Assembly: GCF_016865365.1 (NCBI RefSeq)
Contig: NZ_AP024469.1
Span: 496,001-560,000, forward strand
Length of the DNA: 64,000 bases
Source of the DNA: Geobacter sp. SVR
GTDB lineage: Bacteria > Desulfobacterota > Desulfuromonadia > Geobacterales > Pseudopelobacteraceae
Direction: 5' to 3'
Both the position numbers and the translations under genes were made by a program. Positions 27,801 through 34,937 of this stretch are shown piece by piece (the stretch's first letter is position 1; the number at the start of each line of letters is the position of its first letter). The notes under the pieces are model-generated. The model had not been told where the DNA came from and ran no database searches. It worked only from the letters and a program-made list of their open reading frames with translations.

Positions 27801-28006
27801 AGGCCGTGGCCGTGGTGACGCGCCGCATGCAGCCTTTCAAGCTCGGAGACAAGGTCGTGCACCAGATCGGCCTGCCCTACTGTTTCGGCTGGTCCACGCC
27901 AGGGGTGGGGGACAGCGCCAACCTGTTGACCCCTACTGCCGGTGACGCCAACACCATGATTCCCGAAACCAAGGCCTTCATGGCCGCTATCCAGAGAAAG
28001 GGGTGA
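24830..28006 (+). CDS. fdnG: Formate dehydrogenase 1, catalytic subunit, selenoprotein
   Basis: 1058 residues with an in-frame UGA at codon 201 read as selenocysteine (25430-25432), in the family context EHQAR-I-U-HSATVA. It oxidises formate to CO2 at a W/Mo-bis(MGD) centre. The Tat signal SRRDFLKLSGTG (residues 4-15) places it on the periplasmic side. A [4Fe-4S] ligand set CPYC-x3-C and SLCPKG follows near residues 47-82. Downstream of Sec come FGRGAMTNHW, MGANPAENHP and the C-terminal molybdopterin-binding domain. A Pro-rich stretch (EAPPPAPPPWTPKK) near residue 725 is unusual. It heads the operon fdnG-fdnH-fdnI-fdhE-mobA under a sigma-54 promoter. ATG at 24830 follows GGGAGG. Confidence 0.93.
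25430..25470 (+). promoter_or_regulatory. Selenocysteine UGA and SECIS region of FDH1
   Basis: TGA at 25430 is followed in frame by CACAGCGCTACGGTAGCGG, encoding the conserved His-Ser-Ala-Thr-Val. The next 38 bases can fold into a hairpin with a G(G)CTCT apical loop, similar to the E. coli fdhF SelB-binding element but less regular. Confidence 0.8.
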
Positions 28007-28011
28007 GCGCC

Positions 28012-28803
28012 ATGACAGATATGGTAAAGACGGAAAACAGGAAGGGCTTCATGGTGGATACCTCCCGCTGCATCGGGTGCCGCTCGTGCCAGGTGGCCTG
28101 CAAGCAGTGGAACAAGACGGATGCCGACAAGACGGTCAACCAGGGCGCCTTCGAGAACCCGCGCGACCTGACCCCGGCGCTGTACAACCGCATCCGCTTC
28201 GTGGAACTGGGGGAGGAACCGGGCGGAGTGAACTGGCTGTTCCTCAACGAACGCTGCATGCACTGCGGCGAGGCCGGCTGCATGAAGGTCTGCCCCTCGC
28301 CGGGGGCGCTTTACCGCACCAAAGACGGCATCGTGGCCTACGACAAGGAAAAGTGTATCTCCTGCAAGTACTGCGTGTCGGCTTGCCCTTTCAATGTGCC
28401 GCGCTACGACGGCAATGACAAAGTCAGCAAGTGCCATCTTTGCCAAAGCCGAATCGAAGGTGGCATGACACCGGCCTGTGCCAAGGCATGTCCCACCGAG
28501 ACCCTGAAGTTCGGCAACCGCAGCGAACTGATCGCCAAGGCCCAAACCACCAAGAAGACCCTGTACGGAGTGGGAGACCTGGGGGGGCTTGGCGTGGTGT
28601 ACGCCCTTGAAGGGCCGCCGGAAAAATATGGCTTGCCGGCAGCCCCGCACATCCCGGTCTCCATCTTCCTTTGGAAGGACGTGATCAAGCCGCTGGGTAT
28701 TCTCGGATTCTGGGGCAGCATCGGCGCCATGCTGCTGCACTACGTGACCATCGGCCCCAAGAAGATCGATGCGGCAGCCGAAAAGGAGGAACACCATGAG
28801 TAA
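28012..28803 (+). CDS. fdnH: Formate dehydrogenase 1, iron-sulfur subunit
   Basis: 263 residues starting at ATG 28012, which follows AAAGGGG and lies 5 bases after the fdnG stop. Four ferredoxin-type clusters are visible: CIGCRSCQVACKQW, CMHCGEAGCMKVCPSPGA, CISCKYCVSACPFNVP and CHLCQS...CAKACPTETL. It passes electrons from FdnG to the cytochrome b subunit. A hydrophobic C-terminal segment (PLGILGFWGSIGAMLLHYV, about 225-243) anchors it in the membrane, as in FdnH. No signal peptide is present, so it travels to the periplasm with FdnG by the Tat route. Its end overlaps the start of the next gene. Confidence 0.9.
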   Translation: MTDMVKTENRKGFMVDTSRCIGCRSCQVACKQWNKTDADKTVNQGAFENPRDLTPALYNRIRFVELGEEPGGVNWLFLNERCMHCGEAGCMKVCPSPGALYRTKDGIVAYDKEKCISCKYCVSACPFNVPRYDGNDKVSKCHLCQSRIEGGMTPACAKACPTETLKFGNRSELIAKAQTTKKTLYGVGDLGGLGVVYALEGPPEKYGLPAAPHIPVSIFLWKDVIKPLGILGFWGSIGAMLLHYVTIGPKKIDAAAEKEEHHE

Positions 28804-29419
28804 CTACATCGAGCGCTTCAGTACCAGCGAGCGTGTCCTCCACTGGATCGTCACCTGCAGTTTCTTCACTCTGCTTCTCTCCGGGCTGGGACTCTACTCC
28901 CGGCTGTTCAATGGCTATTTCGCCCTGTTCGGCAGCGGCAAGAATGCCATCATGGTCCACAAGATCGCAGGCGTGATTTTTTTCCTCAGCTCTCTGTACA
29001 TGTTCCTCAACCACAAGAAGGATGTCTCCACCTTCGACGAGGATGACAAACAGTGGATCAAGCAGCGTGGCGGCTATCTCTCCCGGGGCGAGTCCCATTT
29101 CAATATCGGCAAATACAATCCGGGCCAGAAACTGTTCGCCATTTTTATCGCCGCCGCCACTCTGCTCCTGGGGCTGACCGGCCTGTTCATCTGGGCGCCA
29201 ACAGCCTTTCCCCGCTGGATTGTGCAACTCTCGCTCATGACTCATGGACTCTTGTTTGTCGGTGCGGTCATGTTCGTGGTGGTGCATGTCTACCTGGCCA
29301 CTGTCGGCAATCCGGGCACCATCGAGGCCATGCTCTACGGCAACGTGCGCAAGCGTTGGGCAAAAACGCATCATCCCAAGTGGTACCGGGAAATGACCGG
29401 AGAGAAGGCTGATGGCTGA
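28796..29419 (+). CDS. fdnI: Formate dehydrogenase 1, cytochrome b subunit
   Basis: 207 residues with four hydrophobic segments and the b-heme histidines expected for FdnI: ERVLHWIVTCSFFTLLLSG near residue 14, MVHKIAGVIFF near residue 60, MTHGLLFVGAVMFVVVHVYL near residue 150. It anchors the complex in the inner membrane and transfers electrons to the quinone pool. ATG at 28796 is preceded by AAGGAGG and overlaps the fdnH stop by 8 bases. The next gene, fdhE, follows after about 40 bases. Confidence 0.9.
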   Translation: MSNYIERFSTSERVLHWIVTCSFFTLLLSGLGLYSRLFNGYFALFGSGKNAIMVHKIAGVIFFLSSLYMFLNHKKDVSTFDEDDKQWIKQRGGYLSRGESHFNIGKYNPGQKLFAIFIAAATLLLGLTGLFIWAPTAFPRWIVQLSLMTHGLLFVGAVMFVVVHVYLATVGNPGTIEAMLYGNVRKRWAKTHHPKWYREMTGEKADG

Positions 29420-29460
29420 TGGACAGAGTAATCCCTTTTCCCTGAATGTGAGGAGGTGCG

Positions 29461-30303
29461 ATGGTTTCGTACAGCAACAAGATCCACTGGCTTCGGCAAG
29501 CGCAGATGGCCTTGCCTGAATACGCCGAACTGGTCCCTCTTTTTGCGGAGCTTTTCCGTTATCTTGAAGAAAAGGGGGGGGAGACGGGGATCGAGCCCCG
29601 TATCAAACGGCAGGGGCTGAAGGAACGGCTGGAGAATGGTTTCCCGCTGCTCTCTTCCGGCGATCTTGAGATTGATGTCTCCGTTTGTACGGAGTTTTTG
29701 AAGGGGGCTATTGGGGTGCTTTCACAGTCCAGCCGCAACGGAGCAGACGGCTTGACGGACATTGGAGCTGCATTGACTGAGGGCAGGCTGGATCCGGCCC
29801 GGCTTATACGGGCTATTCTGGGGCGGGAGCGGATTGTCATTGAGGAAGCCGCTCAGGCAACGGGGACGCCGGCGCCTTTGGTGGAATATCTGTTCGAAAT
29901 CCCGCTCAAGGCTGCGCTGGAGCGATGTGCAACAGGCTTCGCCCCTGAAGAGCTCGACGGCTGGAAAGAAGCGTATTGCCCGGTATGCGGTTCCCGGCCC
30001 GCCATGGCGGAGATTGCAGGCGACGAAGGACGGCGCTTCCTCTCCTGTTCCGCATGCACGTACCGCTGGCCTTTCAAGCGTCTGCAATGCCCCTGCTGCG
30101 GTAACGAAGAGGTGAAAAAACTCGGCTACTTTACGGCAGGCGAAGGCGCGACGCGGGTGGATACCTGCACGGCGTGCAGCCGCTACATCAAAACCAGGGA
30201 TTCGCGAAAGGGGCATGCTGACGTACCGCTGGACGTGGAGGATCTGCTGACGATCCACCTGGACCTGCTGGCGGCGCGGGAGGGATTCGAACGGGGGAGA
30301 TGA
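29461..30303 (+). CDS. fdhE: Formate dehydrogenase accessory protein FdhE
   Basis: 280 residues, cytoplasmic, soluble. FdhE is a rubredoxin-like metalloprotein needed for activity of respiratory formate dehydrogenases. The characteristic zinc/iron ribbons are present: CPVCGSRP near residue 175, CSACTYRW near 198, CPCCGNEE near 213 and CTACSRYIK near 238. The N-terminal 150 residues are helical, as in the family (E. coli protein about 309 residues). AGGAGG precedes ATG 29461. It is operon member 4, one base from the mobA gene, which supports a maturation role for the upstream enzyme. Confidence 0.9.
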   Translation: MVSYSNKIHWLRQAQMALPEYAELVPLFAELFRYLEEKGGETGIEPRIKRQGLKERLENGFPLLSSGDLEIDVSVCTEFLKGAIGVLSQSSRNGADGLTDIGAALTEGRLDPARLIRAILGRERIVIEEAAQATGTPAPLVEYLFEIPLKAALERCATGFAPEELDGWKEAYCPVCGSRPAMAEIAGDEGRRFLSCSACTYRWPFKRLQCPCCGNEEVKKLGYFTAGEGATRVDTCTACSRYIKTRDSRKGHADVPLDVEDLLTIHLDLLAAREGFERGR

Positions 30304-30304
30304 T

Positions 30305-30967
30305 ATGAATTATCACAATACCATACCCGGTGTGACCGGTGTCATTCTGGCCGGAGGCCGCTCATCCCGCATGGGAAGCGACAAGGCTCTGCTCCCCTAC
30401 CGGGGTGGGCGGTTCGTGGAAGCGATTCACCGCCGGTTGTCCGGCATCTTCGACGAGGTGCTGCTGGTCACCAACAATCCTGAACAGTACGACTTCCTGC
30501 CCTGCCGGAAGGTACCCGACATCCATGCGGGCATGGGGGTTCTGGCGGGAATCCACTCCGGCCTGTACCACAGCAACAATCCCGCCATATTCGTCGTTGC
30601 CTGCGACATGCCCTACCTGGTGGAGGAGTTGATCCGCCGCCTGGCGTCCCGCGCCGATGCAGGGGGTGTCCTTATCCCGGAAAGCCCGCAGGGTCTTGAA
30701 CCGCTCCATGCAGTCTACGGAAAGGGGTGTCTTGCCGCCATTGAGGCAGCCCTGCTGTCCGGGCAGCGGCGCATCGTCTCGTTTTTCGACCGGACCAATG
30801 TCAGCAAGATGAATATGGAGCAGGTCGCCCTGTTCGATCCCTCTTTTGTCTCATTCATCAATGTCAATACGCCCAGCGATTACTTCGAGTTGCGCGATGC
30901 CGAGCGGGGCCGTGATGCAGCGTATCAGTCTGCCATGCGGTATGAGGACGCACGCCGGGCGAGATAG
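30305..30967 (+). CDS. mobA: Molybdenum cofactor guanylyltransferase, copy 1
   Basis: 220 residues, cytoplasmic. MobA attaches GMP from GTP to molybdopterin, making the MGD cofactor that formate dehydrogenase needs. Motifs: LAGGRSSRMGSDKALLP (residues 13-29, GTP-binding loop), VVACDMPYL with the metal Asp near residue 100, and EPLHAVYGKGC near residue 138. It follows fdhE directly in the formate dehydrogenase 1 operon. A second mobA (46511-47167) with closely similar sequence closes the formate dehydrogenase 2 operon. The C-terminal tail after SFININTPSDY is short and variable. Confidence 0.9.
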   Translation: MNYHNTIPGVTGVILAGGRSSRMGSDKALLPYRGGRFVEAIHRRLSGIFDEVLLVTNNPEQYDFLPCRKVPDIHAGMGVLAGIHSGLYHSNNPAIFVVACDMPYLVEELIRRLASRADAGGVLIPESPQGLEPLHAVYGKGCLAAIEAALLSGQRRIVSFFDRTNVSKMNMEQVALFDPSFVSFINVNTPSDYFELRDAERGRDAAYQSAMRYEDARRAR

Positions 30968-31039
30968 CCCTGGAGATCAATATCATACACCGGACCTCGA
31001 AAGCCCCTGGTGGAGTAATCTGCCAAGGGCTTCCCTGTA

Positions 31040-31175
31040 TTGCCCCCTCCATCAGTCCGAAGTCTGCAATACGGCGGCCCAGGGCCCGGCGGTCAGGGGC
31101 GGCCCTGTTCGATGAGCTGCAAGGATGTTGGTCGCCACAATGCCGTGGATAAGGTGATCAGCGCTGCGTCATTTC
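31040..31175 (+). pseudogene. fdhD: Decayed remnant of fdhD
   Basis: Three short stretches in different frames match the order of an FdhD C-terminal half: LHQSEVCNT (about 31048-31074), ALFDE (about 31110) and KDVGRHNAVDKVI (about 31130-31168), the last being the FdhD hallmark motif. The frame shifts at least twice, the stretch between ALFDE and KDVGRHN is missing, and no start or N-terminal half remains. FdhD is a sulfurtransferase that activates formate dehydrogenase, so its place right after mobA fits the operon. Functional FdhD must be encoded elsewhere. Confidence 0.62.
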
Positions 31176-31212
31176 TGGACAAAACGACACATATTCGGGA
31201 CACAATGAAACA
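31176..31212 (+). promoter_or_regulatory. Paired activator boxes upstream of the Hyb hydrogenase
   Basis: TGGACAAAACGACACA (31176) and GGGACACAATGAAACA (31197), 21 bp apart, ending 97 bp before the sigma-54 promoter. The first is nearly identical to the box at 20923. They begin right at the end of the fdhD remnant. Confidence 0.65.
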
Positions 31213-31308
31213 GACTATTCCTTTCTGATCAAACGCCCGGAAGCGGGCCCCGCCGAAAATCCTCTTTATTACAAGTCATTAGGTAATGTCTTTCGACCCG
31301 ATAACACT

Positions 31309-31324
31309 TGGCGCGCCACTTGCT
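31309..31324 (+). promoter_or_regulatory. Sigma-54 promoter of the Hyb hydrogenase operon
   Basis: TGGCGCGCCACTTGCT keeps GG-N10-GC spacing and the TTGCT -12 element; only one base differs from TGGCAC. Initiation is expected near 31336, about 45 bases before the first gene. The remainder of the 31213-31380 spacer shows nothing else. Confidence 0.85.
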
Positions 31325-31380
31325 AATACTGGCTTCGTTTACACGTATACATATTACATAGAGGCACGCGGAGGATTGGG

Positions 31381-32493
31381 ATGAAAAAAGACGGTTTGCT
31401 CCCCGACGTTTCAAGACGGGATTTCATCAAAACATGCGTGACGGTTTCCGCCATGCTGGGGCTCCCGTTCGGGATGGTCAGCAAGGTGGCCGCTGCGGCT
31501 CAGAAGGGGGATAACCGACCGGCGGTAATCTGGCTCCATTTCCAGGAATGCACCGGTTGCTCGGAATCGCTGCTCCGTTCCACGCATCCCACGGTTTCGA
31601 GCTTGATCCTGGACATGATCTCCCTGGATTACCATGAGACACTCATGGCCGGTTCAGGGCACCAGGCGGAGAAGGCCCTGCACGATTCCATGCTGGCCAA
31701 CAAGGGCAATTACATCCTGGTGGTGGAAGGAGCCATCCCCACCAAAGACAACGGCATCTACTGCAAGGTGTCGGGCAAGACCGCCCTGGACTCGCTGAAA
31801 AAAGGGGCTGAAGGGGCCCTGGCCATCATCGCCATGGGCACCTGCGCCAGCTACGGCGGCATCCAGTCCGTGGGTCCCAACCCCACCGGCGCCGTGGGAG
31901 TGCGGGACATCGTCAAGGATAAGCCGATCATCAACATTCCTGGCTGTCCCCCCAACCCCTACAACTTCCTCTCCACGGTGCTCTACTACGCCACCTTCAA
32001 GAAACTGCCGGAGCTTGATCAGATGGGCAGGCCCAAGTTCGCCTACGGTCGCAAGATCCACGAACACTGCGAGCGGCGCCCTCACTTCGATGCCGGCCGC
32101 TTTGCCAAGGCCTACGGCGATCCGACCCATGCCGAGGGGTACTGCCTCTACAAGCTGGGGTGCAAGGGACCGGCCACCTTTGCCAACTGTTCGGTACAGC
32201 GCTTCAACGACGTGGGGGTCTGGCCGGTGTCGGTGGGGCATCCCTGCATCGGCTGCACCGAGCCGGACATCCTCTTCAAGACCGCCATTGCCGACAAGGT
32301 CCAGATCCACGAGCCGACCCCCTTCGACAGCTATGCTCCGGTTGACCTGAAGGAAAAGGGCAAGGGTCCCGATCCGTTGACCACCGGCGTGATCGGTCTG
32401 GCTGCCGGTGCCGCCATCGGTGCGGGGGTGATGATGGCCAAGCGGCTCCCCGATGGCCAGGACAAGGGGGACGACCATGGCAAAACCGAGTAG
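31381..32493 (+). CDS. hybO: Hyb-type [NiFe] hydrogenase small subunit
   Basis: 370 residues. Tat signal SRRDFIKTCVTVSA near residue 11 exports the folded heterodimer to the periplasm. FeS-cluster ligands are all present: QECTGCSES (proximal cluster Cys), GTCASYGG, PGCPPNPYNF, the His/Cys set HEHCERRPHF...GYCLYKLGCKGP for the distal cluster, and PCIGCTEP for the medial cluster. A C-terminal hydrophobic helix (VIGLAAGAAIGAGVMMAK) anchors it. The subunit carries electrons from the NiFe site to HybA. It is first in the operon hybO-A-B-C-D behind a sigma-54 promoter; AGAGG lies upstream of ATG 31381. Confidence 0.92.
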   Translation: MKKDGLLPDVSRRDFIKTCVTVSAMLGLPFGMVSKVAAAAQKGDNRPAVIWLHFQECTGCSESLLRSTHPTVSSLILDMISLDYHETLMAGSGHQAEKALHDSMLANKGNYILVVEGAIPTKDNGIYCKVSGKTALDSLKKGAEGALAIIAMGTCASYGGIQSVGPNPTGAVGVRDIVKDKPIINIPGCPPNPYNFLSTVLYYATFKKLPELDQMGRPKFAYGRKIHEHCERRPHFDAGRFAKAYGDPTHAEGYCLYKLGCKGPATFANCSVQRFNDVGVWPVSVGHPCIGCTEPDILFKTAIADKVQIHEPTPFDSYAPVDLKEKGKGPDPLTTGVIGLAAGAAIGAGVMMAKRLPDGQDKGDDHGKTE

Positions 32494-33430
32494 ACGCCAG
32501 TTTCTCAAGATCCTGGGCGCTACCGGCGCGGCGCTCCTGGCGGGGAAATCGGCCAGGGCCAATGAAGCGCACAGGATCAACAACGAAACCCTGGGCATGC
32601 TCTACGACGCCACCCGCTGCGTGGGCTGCAAGGCCTGCATGGCAGCCTGCAAACGGGTGAACGGCGACTACGGCAGCCTCTCCTACGAACGGGCTCCCTT
32701 TGACAACGACGGCCTGTGGGATGCTCCCCAGGACCTGTCCGGCTCTACCCGTACGCTGATCAAGCTTTTCAAGGAGTCGGAGCGGGAGTGGTCCTACGTC
32801 AAGTACTCCTGTATGCACTGCCAGAAGCCTTCCTGCGTGTCGGTCTGTCCGGTCAGCGCCATGACCCGCGATCCGGAAACCGGCATCGTGGACTACAACA
32901 AGAACACCTGCATCGGCTGCCGCTATTGCCAGGTGGCCTGCGCCTTCAACATTCCCAAGTTCCAGTGGGACAAGGCCATACCCCAGATCGTCAAGTGCGA
33001 CCTGTGCAAGAACACCAATCTGCGCCAGAAGGGAATCTCGGCCTGCGCCGAGGTCTGCCCGGTGGGCGCGATCAAGTTCGGCAAGCGTAAGGATCTGCTG
33101 GAAGAGGCGTCCAAGCGTTTGCGGGAACATCCCGGCAAATACGTCAATCACATCTACGGCGAAAAAGAGGTGGGGGGCACCAACCACCTTTACCTGACCA
33201 GCATGCAGTTCAACAAGCTCGGCCTGCCGGTTCTCAAGGACGAAGCGCCGGCCGAGTTCTCGGAAAAGATCCAGCACACCATCTACAAGGGCTTCATCGC
33301 GCCGGTAGCGCTCTACGGCACGCTGTGCTTCATCGCGGTCAAGAACATGAAGGGACACGGTGAGGTGGAAAAAGACAAGACAGAAAAGAGCGATAGCGAT
33401 GCAACGGGAGGGAGCGATGGGGCACGATGA
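32477..33430 (+). CDS. hybA: Hydrogenase iron-sulfur electron-transfer subunit
   Basis: 317 residues with its own Tat signal (SRRQFLKILGATGAALLAGK, residues 5-24). Four [4Fe-4S] motifs: CVGCKACMAACKR, CMHCQKPSCVSVCPVSA, CIGCRYCQVACAFNIP and CDLCKN...CAEVCPVGAI. It lies between the small subunit and the quinone-reactive membrane subunit. A hydrophobic stretch near the C-terminus (KGFIAPVALYGTLCFIAV) is a probable membrane anchor. ATG 32477 overlaps the end of the small-subunit gene by 17 bases, and the gene end overlaps the next start, indicating tight coupling. Confidence 0.92.
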   Translation: MAKPSRRQFLKILGATGAALLAGKSARANEAHRINNETLGMLYDATRCVGCKACMAACKRVNGDYGSLSYERAPFDNDGLWDAPQDLSGSTRTLIKLFKESEREWSYVKYSCMHCQKPSCVSVCPVSAMTRDPETGIVDYNKNTCIGCRYCQVACAFNIPKFQWDKAIPQIVKCDLCKNTNLRQKGISACAEVCPVGAIKFGKRKDLLEEASKRLREHPGKYVNHIYGEKEVGGTNHLYLTSMQFNKLGLPVLKDEAPAEFSEKIQHTIYKGFIAPVALYGTLCFIAVKNMKGHGEVEKDKTEKSDSDATGGSDGAR

Positions 33431-34733
33431 ATTTCAAACACACGACGCGAAGATCTTTACTCCTTCGTTCGTCGTCCTGCTGGTCCTGACCCTGATCGGA
33501 TTCGGCCTGGTGATCCTGCGCTTCGTGAAGGGGATCGGGGCGGTCTCCAACATGAGCGACGGCTACCCGTGGGGGATCTGGATCACCTACGACGTGGCCA
33601 CCGGCACGGCCATCGCGTGCGGCGGCTACGCCATGGCCATCCTGGTCTACATCCGCAACCGCATGAGTTACCACCCCATGATCCGCTCCGCCATCCTGAC
33701 CAGCATGTTCGGCTACGGCCTGGCCGGTTTTTCGGTCATGGTGGACGTGGGGCGCCCCTGGAACGCCTACAACTTCTTCATCCCGTCCAAGTGGCAGGCC
33801 AACTCGGCCATGTTCGAGGTGGCCCTGTGCGTCATGGCCTACACCACCGTGTTGGTCATGGAGTTTCTGCCGGCCATTCTGACCACCCTGGAAAAGACCG
33901 AGTGGAAGACGCTGCAATTCCTGTTGGACAAGTTGTACTCCCGCCTGAAGCTGAAAGGGCGGCCGGAAGAGATCACCGACCGGCTGGAACGGGTCAGGGA
34001 GCTGGCGGTCTGGCTCAAGCCGCGCCTGGACAAGGTACTGATCTTCATCATCGTACTCGGCATCACCCTGCCGACCATGCACCAGTCCTCCCTGGGCTCG
34101 CTGCTGCTGATCGCCTCCACCAAGCTGCATCCGCTCTGGCACACCGGCTTCCTGCCGCTGTTGTTCCTGATCAACTGCATGTACATCGGCTACTCCATCG
34201 CCATCCTGGAATCGGTCATCTCCTGCTACGCCTTCAAGCGTCCTTTCGAAACCAAGGAACTGGCGGGCATGGCGCGCATCGTTCCCTGGCTGACGGTGAT
34301 CTGGCTGACGGTCGTCATCGGCGACCTTGCCTGGCGTGGTCAGTTGGGCGCCGTACTGTCCCTGGATTTCTATTCGCGCTTCTTCCTGCTGGAGTTCTGT
34401 CTGATAGCCGGAGGATCGCTGCTGCTGTTCAGCGGCCGCAAGCGCGAATCCATCCGCTGGCTGTTCGTATCGGCGGCCCTGATCGTGCTGGGAGGCGCCC
34501 TGTACCGCTTCAACGTCTATCTGATCGGCTTCAATCCGGGCAAGGGATGGCGCTACTTCCCGGCCCTGGCCGAGTTGATGATCACCGTGGGCATCGTGGC
34601 TTTCGAGATCCTGGGCTACCAGGTGCTGGTCAAGATCCTGCCGGTCCTGCCGCGCCTGCACACCCGCGAGCAGCACGCCGCGGCCCAGGCGGGGGAGCAT
34701 GAGGTCCCGCTCGGCGGGGCGGAAAAAGCGTAA
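33417..34733 (+). CDS. hybB: Hydrogenase membrane subunit (HybB, NrfD/PsrC family)
   Basis: 438 residues with about ten membrane helices. NrfD-family proteins have no heme and connect periplasmic FeS subunits to the quinone pool; HybB-type complexes can move protons. Recognisable family segments are DGYPWGIWITYDVATGTAIACGG near residue 45, MFEVALCVMAYTTVLVMEF near residue 130, THHQS-like TMHQSSLGSLLLI near residue 222, and YRFNVYLIGF near residue 365. ATG 33417 (GGGAGGGAGCG upstream) overlaps the end of hybA by 14 bases; longer in-frame starts would lie inside hybA and add a charged tail. Confidence 0.9.
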   Translation: MGHDEFQTHDAKIFTPSFVVLLVLTLIGFGLVILRFVKGIGAVSNMSDGYPWGIWITYDVATGTAIACGGYAMAILVYIRNRMSYHPMIRSAILTSMFGYGLAGFSVMVDVGRPWNAYNFFIPSKWQANSAMFEVALCVMAYTTVLVMEFLPAILTTLEKTEWKTLQFLLDKLYSRLKLKGRPEEITDRLERVRELAVWLKPRLDKVLIFIIVLGITLPTMHQSSLGSLLLIASTKLHPLWHTGFLPLLFLINCMYIGYSIAILESVISCYAFKRPFETKELAGMARIVPWLTVIWLTVVIGDLAWRGQLGAVLSLDFYSRFFLLEFCLIAGGSLLLFSGRKRESIRWLFVSAALIVLGGALYRFNVYLIGFNPGKGWRYFPALAELMITVGIVAFEILGYQVLVKILPVLPRLHTREQHAAAQAGEHEVPLGGAEKA

Positions 34734-34742
34734 TCCCTGATG

Positions 34743-34893
34743 GAACACGGAAAATGCGGAAAAAACGGATAACAACAGATTTTAAAGCATCTTTTACGAG
34801 AACATTGCCAACCACAGATGAAAGCACATCGACATAGTAAAGGTATCTGCGTTTTATCTGCAGTGATCCGCTTTTTCTGCCTTTTCCGTGTTC
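34743..34893. repeat. Foldback repeat inside the hydrogenase operon (hybB-hybC)
   Basis: A 151-base element bounded by 28-bp inverted repeats, GAACACGGAAAATGCGG... and its complement at 34866-34893, matching at 25 of 28 positions. The middle is A+T-rich. It fills almost the whole 204-base gap between hybB and hybC. It is not coding. It may be a miniature element or an mRNA structure that tunes large-subunit expression. Confidence 0.75.
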
Positions 34894-34937
34894 TATCGCA
34901 GTCAGATTTTTAAGAATTCCATTCGGAGGTAACATAC

